A program made the position numbers and the translations under genes. Source: an uncultured Clostridia bacterium (GTDB lineage Bacteria > Bacillota > Clostridia > Christensenellales > Borkfalkiaceae). From it: DNA of 64,000 bases. Within the stretch, counting starts at the first letter, position 1; each line of letters opens with the position of its first letter. The notes beneath the pieces are model-generated. The model saw nothing but the letters and a program-made list of their open reading frames with translations, made no database searches and was not told the DNA's origin. This document shows, piece by piece, positions 15,473-23,671 of this stretch. Location of the stretch: assembly GCA_947174415.1 (NCBI GenBank), contig CAMWIW010000002.1:62001-126000 (forward strand), written 5' to 3'.

Positions 15473-16399
15473 ATGCGTATTTATTTTTTGTCGTACAAGC
15501 CCGCAATTTTAAAGCTGAACGGACTTTACGTGGGCGGAATTGACCTCTTTGAAAGACACATAGAAATAGACCTTGCGGACAGCGTTCTCGCAGAAATCGT
15601 CCCCGGTGAGAATTTGCAACCCGTCAACTTTTTCATAAACGATAAGCTGACCCAAAACCCGCCGCCGTTTATGGACGTCTATCTTATGGACGGCGAAGCG
15701 TTAATATATATCCGCGAATACGGGAACAAAAACGTAGCGCTCAGCGTTATCAATCAAACGCGGTTTTGCGGCAATCTTATAACCGTATTTGCACAAGGCG
15801 GAGCGTTTATTTCAATCGAGGGGGAAGAATATTCCCTGCTCCCCTTGCCCTCCCGCTTTTTCAACGTGCGCTTCGAAGAAAAAACGCTTGCGGGCTTGCC
15901 CGTGCTTGCCGTTTGGGGTGGCGACGCGCTGCTGATAATTTCCGATAAAGGCAAGCGTATTTTTATGAACGAAGTCGAAAAAGCCGAGTTCGGCGACAGG
16001 CTTGAAGTTACCGTTGCGTTCGAAACCTGCACGGCGGCAAAAGCAAACTGCGCCTACAGCTATGACGGTGAAAAGCTCGATTTAATTTCAAGCAAGACGG
16101 TCGAAACCTGCCCGCCCGAAAAGAATATCGTGCACTTTGCCTTTTTCGAAAGCGTATTGACATGCGGAGATTATTCGCGCTATCTCGATAACGAAATCAA
16201 AAGCAAGGCAAGTATTTTAAAGAATTATTTGGGCGAGTTCGTCAGCGTTACCGTGCCGACGGAAAAGTTCTATGCCGAGCATGGCGACGTGCGCGCGGCG
16301 GGGCTCGTATACCCTAAGGGAGCGAACCTTTTCGAAGTCAAGTATTTCGCCGTAGATTTGAGCGGCGATAAAATAAGCAACGTCTATCCCGTGGATTAA
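15473..16399 (+). CDS. Conserved hypothetical protein
   Basis: A 308-residue, mostly beta-strand protein without signal peptide or membrane segments. No known domain is recognised. The promoter directly upstream predicts an almost leaderless mRNA. It is divergent from the SANT-like gene at 14807 and may be under its control; this is inference from position only. Confidence 0.7.
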   Translation: MRIYFLSYKPAILKLNGLYVGGIDLFERHIEIDLADSVLAEIVPGENLQPVNFFINDKLTQNPPPFMDVYLMDGEALIYIREYGNKNVALSVINQTRFCGNLITVFAQGGAFISIEGEEYSLLPLPSRFFNVRFEEKTLAGLPVLAVWGGDALLIISDKGKRIFMNEVEKAEFGDRLEVTVAFETCTAAKANCAYSYDGEKLDLISSKTVETCPPEKNIVHFAFFESVLTCGDYSRYLDNEIKSKASILKNYLGEFVSVTVPTEKFYAEHGDVRAAGLVYPKGANLFEVKYFAVDLSGDKISNVYPVD

Positions 16400-16408
16400 T
16401 CTAAAAAA

Positions 16409-16442
16409 CAGCCGCCCGCGCTTTCCTTTGCGCGGGCGGCTG
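16409..16442. terminator. Bidirectional terminator
   Basis: 13-bp stem CAGCCGCCCGCGC with an 8-base loop, between two converging genes; AAAAAA precedes it. Confidence 0.75.
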
Positions 16443-16448
16443 TATGCG

Positions 16449-16787
16449 TTAATCGATTTTATTACATTTTTTAGGTTTAATTCTGTCGTATTCGACTGTG
16501 ATTTTATCGCCGATTTCCAAGGGGAAACCTTTAAGCGCGTTTTCGGCAGCCTCTATCTCCTTGGCTATGCCAACGCCCCAACCGAGCTTGTTGCAAACTT
16601 TGAGGGTAAGAGGCTTTTCCAACCCCTCCACTCTTACTTGCACCTTATACCATACGGTGATTTTGGTCAAAAACAAAATACTCGCTTTATTTGTGCTAGA
16701 AATGCCGAACGACTCAACGATGCCTTCTGCCGTAACCTTATTTTCAGGTTTGATTTTTACGCTTTTTATCACGAAACCTTTTGCCAT
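16449..16787 (-). CDS. Hypothetical protein
   Basis: A 112-residue basic, beta-rich soluble protein; no family recognised. AGGT lies before the ATG. It stands alone between two terminators. Confidence 0.65.
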   Translation of the reverse strand: MAKGFVIKSVKIKPENKVTAEGIVESFGISSTNKASILFLTKITVWYKVQVRVEGLEKPLTLKVCNKLGWGVGIAKEIEAAENALKGFPLEIGDKITVEYDRIKPKKCNKID

Positions 16788-16860
16788 TTCAATACCTCCG
16801 AATTTATGATAAAATTATAAAACTTTATATATTTTATGTCAAGTTTTACAAGGTTATTGA

Positions 16861-16893
16861 AAACGGCCGTACAAAAAATTGCACGACCGTTTT
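16861..16893 (-). terminator. Probable terminator of the lipoprotein gene at 16923
   Basis: Imperfect hairpin AAACGGcCGT with ACGaCCGTTT just past the stop of the minus-strand gene. Confidence 0.55.
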
Positions 16894-16922
16894 CGGAGTG
16901 AATAAATTTATTGCGGTTAAAA

Positions 16923-17309
16923 TTACTTTTTAAGTTCCATTTTCATTCCTTCCTGCTCGAAAGAAAGAGTTGTGCCGCTAAGGGTCATTTCAACTTCCTG
17001 TCCGTCAACTACAAGATAATACTTGCCGTCCTCTTCCTTCCATTCGCCGGTAACGGAATCCTCTCCCATCATAGCCATTTTCATTTCGAAGGTTTTGTCC
17101 TCGTTAATGGTTAATACTATGAAATCTTCCGTAATCTTTACGCCGTTCATTTCTTTGCCGACTTCATAATTAATCTCCAATCCCGAAACCGTGCCCGACG
17201 CTTTATGGAATTTCCACGTGCCCGTAATGGTCGTTGAGCAAGCCGCTAAGGTGATGCAAAGCGCAACTATTGCCAATGACGATACTAATGCTGCCAATAA
17301 CTTCTTCAT
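16923..17309 (-). CDS. Small lipoprotein, lipocalin-like beta barrel
   Basis: 128 residues with a signal peptide and clear lipobox LAAC (Cys at residue 24). The mature part is strand-rich with GTWKF and GEWKEEDGKYYLVVDG motifs like those in short lipocalin-type domains of Clostridia. Function unknown. Its strong promoter (TTGACA-N17-TATAAT) is overlapped by TTACACA palindromes and shared with the divergent XRE gene at 17438, which is probably its repressor. Confidence 0.82.
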   Translation of the reverse strand: MKKLLAALVSSLAIVALCITLAACSTTITGTWKFHKASGTVSGLEINYEVGKEMNGVKITEDFIVLTINEDKTFEMKMAMMGEDSVTGEWKEEDGKYYLVVDGQEVEMTLSGTTLSFEQEGMKMELKK

Positions 17310-17332
17310 TTTTTTACTCCCTTTTGTTTAAT

Positions 17333-17416
17333 TGTGTAATTTATTACACATCATAATTATTATATGTGTAATATAGGTAAATGTCAAGAAGTTTTGTGAA
17401 ATATTTTTCCTATAAT
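17333..17416. promoter_or_regulatory. Divergent promoter region with TTACACA operators
   Basis: Minus promoter: TTGACA at 17382-17387, 17-base spacer, TATAAT at 17359-17364. Half-sites: TGTGTAA and TTACACA pair as a perfect inverted repeat at 17333-17350. TATTACACA (17342-17350) also pairs with TGTGTAATA (17365-17373) around 14 bases that include the -10 box. Plus-strand TATAAT for the XRE gene is at 17411-17416. Confidence 0.7.
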
Positions 17417-17437
17417 GTACATAAAAAAGGGAAAAAT

Positions 17438-17761
17438 ATGTACAGAATTAAACAACTTAGGGAAGAAAAGAATTTAAGCCAACGGGCGTTGGCTAATTTG
17501 ATAGGCGCAAGCAACAAGGCTGTGAATTTCTGGGAGGCGGGGAGCGTAGAGCCTTCCGCAAAGTTTATTTGCGCCCTTGCGAACGTTTTCGAGTGCACCA
17601 CGGATTATCTTTTGGGGCGCGAGGACGATTTGGGAAACGTCAACGTAATGCGCGAGCTTACCGAGGACGAGAAGCTGTGGTTAAACCGCTTTTCCAAGCT
17701 GACAAAAAAGCAATCCGAAGAAGCTTTGAATTTTGTAGACTATATCAGCACTAAAAATTAA
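17438..17761 (+). CDS. XRE-family HTH regulator (107 aa)
   Basis: Cro/C1 HTH (IKQLREEKNLSQRALANLIG, then SNKAVNFWEAGSVEPS) ending TTDYLLGRED. A C-terminal segment of about 35 residues (ELTEDEKLWLNRFSKLT region) may serve dimer formation. The ATG at 17438 follows AAAGGG by 6 bases; a longer in-frame start at 17381 lies upstream of the promoter and is rejected. Likely repressor of the lipoprotein gene. Confidence 0.88.
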   Translation: MYRIKQLREEKNLSQRALANLIGASNKAVNFWEAGSVEPSAKFICALANVFECTTDYLLGREDDLGNVNVMRELTEDEKLWLNRFSKLTKKQSEEALNFVDYISTKN

Positions 17762-17772
17762 TTTAAGAAAAA

Positions 17773-17798
17773 GCCGCGCGGGACAATGCCCGCGCGGC
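17773..17798. terminator. GC-rich bidirectional terminator
   Basis: Stem GCCGCGCGGG with CCCGCGCGGC, 6-base loop, AAAAA before and TTTTC after. Confidence 0.85.
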
Positions 17799-17823
17799 TT
17801 TTCGTTTGATTTGAGATTAAGTT

Positions 17824-17852
17824 CAAGATACTTGTTTAAACGGAGCGTTTAA
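17824..17852 (-). repeat. Stop-codon hairpin repeat, copy 6
   Basis: TTTAAACGGAGCGTTTAA: loop-side base changed (GAG instead of GAA), stem intact. 64 bases from copy 7. Confidence 0.8.
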
Positions 17853-17887
17853 GTTTGACTTGAGATACAGTTAGTTCCACATAAACG

Positions 17888-17919
17888 TAATTAAGATACC
17901 TGATTAAACGGAACGTTTA
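17888..17919 (-). repeat. Stop-codon hairpin repeat, copy 7 (3' end of DUF2207 gene)
   Basis: Read with the gene: TAAACG-TTC-CGTTTA; the TAA at 17917-17919 is the stop codon. Confidence 0.85.
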
Positions 17920-19878
17920 GCAGCCGCGAGACCCACCGCCGCCTCCGCCTCCGCCCGACGAGCCGCCGTGTCCACCGCCTCCGCCCGAAGAACGGGGCGC
18001 GCCTGCACTGCAACTGCGGGAGATACTCGTACCGACAGCGCGGATATTAATTCCATGCTCGATATATTCGGGTACTTTAAAGTTGAGAGAAGCAAAACGC
18101 TTTTGCACCTTGTCGCTTATACCCATTATATAGCAATACGGCAGAATTTCCGCAAAGTAGAACGGGTTTTCGTCGAACAGTGCCTGTATTCTCGGCAGCT
18201 CGGCTTTTAACAGAAACCTTTTAAAGCCGCGCATTTTGCCGTAGTCGGATAACACGGCAGGCGTTCGCCTATCGGGCATAAAGAACCTCAGGACAAACGC
18301 GCCCAACGCCCACATTACGGGCGCTATATACATTAAACCGCAATAGTCGTATGCGGTAAGCCCGAACAGGGCGTAAAACGCACCGTAAGTCAATCCGTAG
18401 AACGCTATGGGGAAAATAATCGGTATGATTATCTTCATATTATCCAAGTGAATAATGGGCAAGTTGCCTACGACCATAAACAGCAGGAACAAAAGTGGCA
18501 GAGCGCTGGCGTTCAATATACAGTTATATAAAACAATCATTACGGACGGCACGAGGCATAAAAACAGCACTGCCGTTCTGTACTTAATACGGTTCTCGAC
18601 GGCAGCCGTTGGCTCGGTGTCCCCTTCACTGACCAAAAGCTTGGAAATTTCGTAAAGCCTGAGTTCCTCTTTGTAATTAGCAAACGTTCTGAAATACGCG
18701 GTCGAAAACGAGAACCCGTCCCCTCCGACGCCCGAAAACAGGTAGTTAAAATAGACTTCTTCCCCTTCGGTATCGAAGCATTTTTTCGCGGGTTTCATAA
18801 GCCTTTCCGAAAGCTTCATTCCGTCCTTGTATTCGATTTCGGGATTGAGGTTGATTTTCAGAATACAGTCCGTTGCGCCGTCGGCCTCTATTGAGATTAT
18901 TCCCATACCCGCCCACTTCAAGATAAGCGCGGCGGTGTGTTTATAATTTGCGCCCAACCGCCAAACGGATGCAAACCTCATAACGGGCATACCTTCGGGC
19001 GGATAAAACTCTACCGTTTCTATCGGCTTTTTCGGTATGCTGACAGCCATAATTCCGACTACGGCAACGATAGCTGCAAACGCTATGACCGCAAAAATGA
19101 AGTAATACCAATAAAAGGTCTTTTGTGCGGTGAAATACCCGTCGGGCATAATTACCTGCACCGTATAGCCCACGCCCTCATCCTGCGGGTTTGCGTGCAA
19201 GTAGATTGAGTTACCCTCTACTATTGCATATTCACCCGTTGCGGCCGACGGAGTCCACTCCTTTTTATCGTTGGTACGGTAGGTTACGTCGGACAGGTCG
19301 GCGTCCTCGGGGAAAGTAATTTTCGCGTTGAACTCGCTCGTGAACGCCATTGAGTAACCTAACACGTCGAAAGTAAAATCGTCAAAGCCCGATACCTTGT
19401 CGTCGCTCATATCGTAAACGTAGTTTAAAACGAAAGTATGCACGCCCTCTTCTATATAGCCCGTAGCCTGCTGCATTTTGACGGAGTAAAACTGGTTGTT
19501 GTCATAAAGACTTTGGGTTACTTTGCAATATCCGCCGTCGAATGTTGCCGAAACGTCCGTAAGCCCCGCTATGTACATTCCGCCGCTCTTTTTTACACCG
19601 TTTACAATTCTCGTGGTGTTGCTTACGCGCTGAATATCACGTATAATGCCCGTGTTTACTCCGCTAAAAAGAAAGCTGACTTCCAAAGTTTCGGTTACGG
19701 CAAAAGTTTTGTCCTTGTTGACGGTAATATCCACGCTTATTTTATCGAATTGGTAGTTATTGTCAACCGATATTGCCGAAGCAGTACCCGAAGAAAACGC
19801 ACCCGAAACCGTTGCCAAAACGATGCATATAAAAACAAATAAGCAAATTAACGGTTTGTTCTTTAATACTTTTTTCAC
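17917..19878 (-). CDS. DUF2207 domain membrane protein with Gly-rich C-terminus
   Basis: The 653-residue protein has a signal segment (residues about 10-35), a large extracytoplasmic DUF2207 region with strand-rich sequence, one membrane helix near residue 260, a cytoplasmic region, three or four more helices near 435-540, and a tail of Gly, Ser and His ending SRGC. Such proteins are common in Bacillota; their role is not known. It follows the DtxR-like gene but is separated from it by a terminator. Confidence 0.88.
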   Translation of the reverse strand: MKKVLKNKPLICLFVFICIVLATVSGAFSSGTASAISVDNNYQFDKISVDITVNKDKTFAVTETLEVSFLFSGVNTGIIRDIQRVSNTTRIVNGVKKSGGMYIAGLTDVSATFDGGYCKVTQSLYDNNQFYSVKMQQATGYIEEGVHTFVLNYVYDMSDDKVSGFDDFTFDVLGYSMAFTSEFNAKITFPEDADLSDVTYRTNDKKEWTPSAATGEYAIVEGNSIYLHANPQDEGVGYTVQVIMPDGYFTAQKTFYWYYFIFAVIAFAAIVAVVGIMAVSIPKKPIETVEFYPPEGMPVMRFASVWRLGANYKHTAALILKWAGMGIISIEADGATDCILKINLNPEIEYKDGMKLSERLMKPAKKCFDTEGEEVYFNYLFSGVGGDGFSFSTAYFRTFANYKEELRLYEISKLLVSEGDTEPTAAVENRIKYRTAVLFLCLVPSVMIVLYNCILNASALPLLFLLFMVVGNLPIIHLDNMKIIIPIIFPIAFYGLTYGAFYALFGLTAYDYCGLMYIAPVMWALGAFVLRFFMPDRRTPAVLSDYGKMRGFKRFLLKAELPRIQALFDENPFYFAEILPYCYIMGISDKVQKRFASLNFKVPEYIEHGINIRAVGTSISRSCSAGAPRSSGGGGGHGGSSGGGGGGGGSRGC

Positions 19879-19899
19879 GAAGCCCTCTAACTTAAAAAA

Positions 19900-19915
19900 G
19901 GGCGCAAACGCGCCC
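19900..19915 (-). terminator. Terminator of the DtxR-like gene
   Basis: Stem GGGCGC with a 4-base loop followed by TTTTTT in the minus direction. Confidence 0.75.
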
Positions 19916-19926
19916 CTTGACTTTAT

Positions 19927-20295
19927 TTATTGTTTTTTTGCAGAGACGAAAGATTTCATCATATCGAAGGTTGCATCGGATACGACGTGCTCCATTTCGC
20001 AGGCGTCGGCGTCCGCGTCAACTTCGTTAACTCCGAGAAGGCGCAAAAATTCCTTTATTATGCAGTGCCTTTCGTAAACTTTAAGCGCGTACTCCTCTCC
20101 CTTAGAGGTGAGGTAAATGTGCATGCCGTCAAACTCGACGTAACCGCTCGTTTCCAATATCTTTATGGCTTTCTGAACGGCGGGTTGGGACACGCCGATT
20201 TTACGCGCGACGTCTACGCGGTGAACAAATTCCGTTTCACGCGATAAAAGCAAAATACATTCCAAATAATCTTCAGACGACTGATTGTGTTTCAT
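19927..20295 (-). CDS. DtxR/MntR-family metal-dependent regulator
   Basis: A 122-residue winged-helix repressor. The HTH lies in VARKIGVSQPAVQKAIKILETSGYV. Metal-site residues are visible: SSEDYLE at the start, RHCIIKEF, and CEMEHVVS. The Cys before EMEH is like iron-type DtxR/IdeR, whereas MntR usually has no Cys there; the SH3 domain of DtxR is missing. The ATG at 20295 lies 7 bases after a TATAAT box, so the mRNA should be leaderless. Its target is not visible. Confidence 0.85.
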   Translation of the reverse strand: MKHNQSSEDYLECILLLSRETEFVHRVDVARKIGVSQPAVQKAIKILETSGYVEFDGMHIYLTSKGEEYALKVYERHCIIKEFLRLLGVNEVDADADACEMEHVVSDATFDMMKSFVSAKKQ

Positions 20296-20302
20296 ATTAA
20301 CT

Positions 20303-20331
20303 ATTATATTATATTTTCGGCGGTTTGTCAA
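20303..20331 (-). promoter_or_regulatory. Promoter of the DtxR-like gene
   Basis: TTGACA, 17-base spacer, TATAAT on the minus strand; a second overlapping TATAAT-like box precedes it. No separate metal operator was identified. Confidence 0.8.
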
Positions 20332-20360
20332 TATCAAAAATTAACTACGGTTTATGCATT

Positions 20361-21437
20361 TTATTCTTCGCCCGCAAGTTGTGCTTCCCTCTCGGCAACG
20401 GCTAACGCTTCTATCATTTCACCGATATCGCCCATAATAAACTCGTTAAGGTTATAAACGGATAAGCCTATTCTGTGGTCTGTAACTCTGCCTTGCGGGA
20501 AATTGTAAGTGCGTATTCTTTCGCTTCTGTCGCCGCGTCCGACGAGGGATTTGCGGTGTTCGTCGTAAGCCGATTGATTTTGGGAGCTGTAATAATCGTA
20601 CAGCCTCGATCTTAAAACCTTGAACGCCTTGTCCTTGTTTTTAAGCTGACTTCTCTCGTCCTGACAGGTAACTACAAGCCCCGTGGGGAAATGGGTTATT
20701 CTTATCGCGGTTTCGGTCTTATTGACTTTCTGTCCGCCTGCACCCGAAGAACGGTAAACGTCCACGCGTATATCCTCTTCGCGTATTTCCACTTCGACGT
20801 CCTCCGCCTCGGGTAAAACGGCAACCGTTACCGTCGAGGTATGGACGCGCCCCTGCGACTCGGTTTCGGGCACGCGCTGAACGCGGTGAACGCCGCTTTC
20901 GAACTTCAACTGCTTGTAAGCGTCTCTGCCCGTAACGTTAAAGACGACTTCCTTTATGCCGCCAAGCTCTGTTTCGTTAATATCCACGAGCTCGACTTTA
21001 AGGCGGTGGCGTTCACAGTAATTCAAATACATTCTGTAAAGCTCGTACGCAAACAGCGCGGCTTCTTCTCCGCCCGCGCCGCCGCGTATTTCGATAATGC
21101 AGTTTCTGTCGTCGTTCTTGTCCTTGGGCAAAAGCAAAATTTTCAGCTCTTCGGTGAGCGCGTTAAGCTTTTGCTTGCAGTCCTCGACTTCGGCGTAAAG
21201 AAGTTCGCGCATTTCAGGATCGGCTTCGGTTTTAACCGCGTCTTCCGCTTGCTGTTTTTGCTTTTCGACTTCGGCGTATTCGGCGTATTTTTGCGCCGTT
21301 TCGGATATTTCCGCCTGAGCCTTTGCTATCTTAGTCCACTCTGCAGTGTCGGAAATTATCGCGGGGTCGCTCATCTTTTCGGAAAGCTCCTCGTACCGCG
21401 CGTATATATCTTTCAGTTTACCTATCATGTCAGCCAT
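20361..21437 (-). CDS. prfA: Peptide chain release factor 1
   Basis: Recognises UAA and UAG. The GGQ motif for peptidyl-tRNA hydrolysis lies in SSGAGGQKVNKTETAIR. The conserved VQRVPETESQGRVHTS block has the P-x-T form rather than the SPF of release factor 2. 358 residues, normal size. It follows the PrmC fusion gene, whose product methylates the GGQ glutamine. Confidence 0.96.
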   Translation of the reverse strand: MADMIGKLKDIYARYEELSEKMSDPAIISDTAEWTKIAKAQAEISETAQKYAEYAEVEKQKQQAEDAVKTEADPEMRELLYAEVEDCKQKLNALTEELKILLLPKDKNDDRNCIIEIRGGAGGEEAALFAYELYRMYLNYCERHRLKVELVDINETELGGIKEVVFNVTGRDAYKQLKFESGVHRVQRVPETESQGRVHTSTVTVAVLPEAEDVEVEIREEDIRVDVYRSSGAGGQKVNKTETAIRITHFPTGLVVTCQDERSQLKNKDKAFKVLRSRLYDYYSSQNQSAYDEHRKSLVGRGDRSERIRTYNFPQGRVTDHRIGLSVYNLNEFIMGDIGEMIEALAVAEREAQLAGEE

Positions 21438-21462
21438 AAATCACCGTTAAAAGTTTAACTTT

Positions 21463-21483
21463 GCCCTCCCGCTCGGGGAGGGC
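21463..21483 (-). other. Hairpin between the PrmC fusion gene and prfA
   Basis: Stem GCCCTCCC with GGGAGGGC and a 5-base loop; followed by AAAGTTAAAC, not a T run. Likely an attenuating or processing hairpin inside the operon. Confidence 0.55.
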
Positions 21484-21493
21484 AATAAATTTA

Positions 21494-23323
21494 TTAAAAT
21501 ACTATCTTCACAAAGCGCTCAACACCTGCTAAATCTTTCAACACGATTGCATAGTCGCGCTTATGGAATATTTGCAGAATGTCGTTGACCTGACCTTCGC
21601 CGCACTCCATAATCAGCATACCGCCCTTTACAAGGTATTGCCTTACGTCGGCAACCAAGCGGCGGTAAAATTCAAGTCCGTCCTCGCCGCCGTCAAGCGC
21701 GACCTTAGGCTCATACTCGCGCACTTCCTTTTGAAGGGTGGGTATTTCGCTGCTCTTTATATACGGCGGGTTACATACGATTATATTAAATCTGCCGCGT
21801 ACGTTTCTGAACAAGTCGCTTACGGTAAAGTGCACTGTTACGTCGTTTAGGCGCGCGTTTTCTTCGGCAAGCATAATCGCCGCGTCCGAAACGTCCGCCG
21901 CACTGACGATAACGTTTTTACCCTTTAACGCTTTGGCAACGGAAACGGCAATACAGCCCGAGCCCGTGCACATATCAAGGATTTTATCCCCTTCCTCGGC
22001 GCTCTTTACGACGCAGTCGGCTAAAAGCTCGGTTTCGGGGCGGGGAATAAGCGCGCGCTCGTCAACGTTTATTTTGCAGCCGTAGAAATCGGTGTCGCCT
22101 ATTACGTACCAAAGCGGTCTGCCCGTAAGGCGTTTTTCGAAAATTTCGACAATCTCTTTACTTTCGGAGGGTTTGACAGTGCGCTCGTATTTTAGCTCGC
22201 TGCGGGGAATACCGAGAACAATCGAGAATATCCATTCCGCGTCGCTCTCGTCGATGTCTTGTTCTTTAAATCTGTTTTTGGCTTCTTCCAGCATTTTGGA
22301 AAGAATACCGCCCGTAACGAAATTAGTTTCGGGCACGGTTTCGTCAGCGTCCATTTCAAGCACCTTCTTAAACGCCGCGATAGCAACCTCTACCATATCC
22401 TCGGTAGGCTCGCGCGTGGTCAATCCTTTTTGAAGCAACATTCCCGGCGCTTTTATTACGGATACGAACTTGTTGTCAAATTTGGCAAGAAATTTCAAAA
22501 CCTCGTAAGAAACGCCCGCAATTACGGGAAGAAGCACGATTTCTATCGCAAGATTGATAAAGAATTTCGCAACGCCGCTCTCGATACCTGGGACTAATTC
22601 GTAGAAACCCCAACCTACGAGAGAGATTATTACGATGTTAATAATTAATACAATGAACAAAAACGAAGTGCCGCATCTGTCGTGAAGACGGGAACACTGC
22701 ATAACGTTTTCGGGAGTAAGCTCCACGCCGTGCTCGTAGGCGTTTATAGTCTTATGCTCCGCGCCGTGGTACATATAAAGACGGCGAATATCTTTTAAAA
22801 GCAGAATAAGCCCCAGATAAGCGAGGAAAATGACAAGCTTGATTACGCCCAAAAGAACGTATTCCCAAACCGTGCCAACGATAGGCGTGATTAAAGAAAC
22901 CAAAAAGCGGGGCAAAAAGATAAAGATACCCAAAGCCAAAATTACGCCGAGAACCACGGAAATTGTGGAAATGACGTCCATTGCGCTGACTTTGAACTTT
23001 TCGGCAAGCCATTTCTGAAGCTTACCGCCCTCCTCGTCGTCCTCACCGTATACTGCGGCGGAACGCATAAGCGTTTTAGTGCCGTTGATTAAGGACAGCA
23101 CTAAATTGACGATACCGCGCACGAAAGGAATTTTACTTGCCTTTTTAGTGCTGTTTTTGCGGTGAAGGCGCTTCGCTTCGACCTGCACGTCGCCGTTCGG
23201 ATCGCGAACGGCAGTAGCCATACAGGTTTTGCCCATCATCATAACGCCTTCCAAAACCGCCTGACCGCCGATATATGTTCCGCATTTTTTAGTTTTTTGC
23301 TTTTTCTCTTTTTTTTGGGACAT
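21494..23323 (-). CDS. DUF1385 membrane protein fused to PrmC glutamine methyltransferase
   Basis: One open frame of 609 residues joins two proteins that are usually separate neighbours. Residues 1 to about 325 are DUF1385: GGQAVLEGVMMMG near the start, the YHGAEHKTINAYEHG motif and four or five membrane helices. Residues about 340-609 are PrmC: helical N-terminal domain, RPETELLADCVV, SAM motif DMCTGSGCIAVSVA, and the NPPY catalytic motif. PrmC methylates the GGQ glutamine of release factors; prfA is the next gene. The fusion would fix the methyltransferase at the membrane. No stop or frameshift is seen at the join. Confidence 0.92.
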   Translation of the reverse strand: MSQKKEKKQKTKKCGTYIGGQAVLEGVMMMGKTCMATAVRDPNGDVQVEAKRLHRKNSTKKASKIPFVRGIVNLVLSLINGTKTLMRSAAVYGEDDEEGGKLQKWLAEKFKVSAMDVISTISVVLGVILALGIFIFLPRFLVSLITPIVGTVWEYVLLGVIKLVIFLAYLGLILLLKDIRRLYMYHGAEHKTINAYEHGVELTPENVMQCSRLHDRCGTSFLFIVLIINIVIISLVGWGFYELVPGIESGVAKFFINLAIEIVLLPVIAGVSYEVLKFLAKFDNKFVSVIKAPGMLLQKGLTTREPTEDMVEVAIAAFKKVLEMDADETVPETNFVTGGILSKMLEEAKNRFKEQDIDESDAEWIFSIVLGIPRSELKYERTVKPSESKEIVEIFEKRLTGRPLWYVIGDTDFYGCKINVDERALIPRPETELLADCVVKSAEEGDKILDMCTGSGCIAVSVAKALKGKNVIVSAADVSDAAIMLAEENARLNDVTVHFTVSDLFRNVRGRFNIIVCNPPYIKSSEIPTLQKEVREYEPKVALDGGEDGLEFYRRLVADVRQYLVKGGMLIMECGEGQVNDILQIFHKRDYAIVLKDLAGVERFVKIVF

Positions 23324-23348
23324 TCTCGATAACCGTTTTAAAGAATAA

Positions 23349-23376
23349 TAGCTCCAAAAATTTAATTTTGGAGCTA
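23349..23376 (-). terminator. Hairpin after rpmE
   Basis: 11-bp stem TAGCTCCAAAA with a 6-base loop, followed by TTATTCTTT in the minus direction. Probably a partial terminator between rpmE and the next gene. Confidence 0.6.
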
Positions 23377-23382
23377 TCTCAA

Positions 23383-23586
23383 TTAAAGTTTATACTTCTT
23401 GTTGAACTTTTCTACACGACCGCCTGTATCTACCAGCTTCTGTTTACCCGTGAAGAAAGGGTGGCACTTATTGCAAATATCAACCTTCATCGTTTCAACG
23501 TTTTTAGTAGTACCGGTCTTGAACGTAGCTCCGCAAGCGCATACAACCGTTACTTCGTGATAATCGGGATGTATTTCGGGCTTCAT
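23383..23586 (-). CDS. rpmE: 50S ribosomal protein L31, zinc-binding type
   Basis: 67 residues: [16 protein letters not shown] and later [13 protein letters not shown] give the Cys pairs of the zinc-binding (C+) form. The ATG at 23586 is spaced 9 bases from GAGG; an in-frame GTG three codons upstream overlaps the site. It leads the rpmE-DUF1385/prmC-prfA unit, a usual order. Confidence 0.96.
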   Translation of the reverse strand: MKPEIHPDYHEVTVVCACGATFKTGTTKNVETMKVDICNKCHPFFTGKQKLVDTGGRVEKFNKKYKL

Positions 23587-23623
23587 AATGTTCACCTCGC
23601 TAAATTTCTTCTGATGCTAAACT

Positions 23624-23652
23624 ATTATATAACAATAAAAAACCTTAGTCAA
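23624..23652 (-). promoter_or_regulatory. Promoter of rpmE
   Basis: TTGACT, 17-base spacer, TATAAT on the minus strand. Confidence 0.8.
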
Positions 23653-23671
23653 TTAAAAATGCGCCTTTCCT

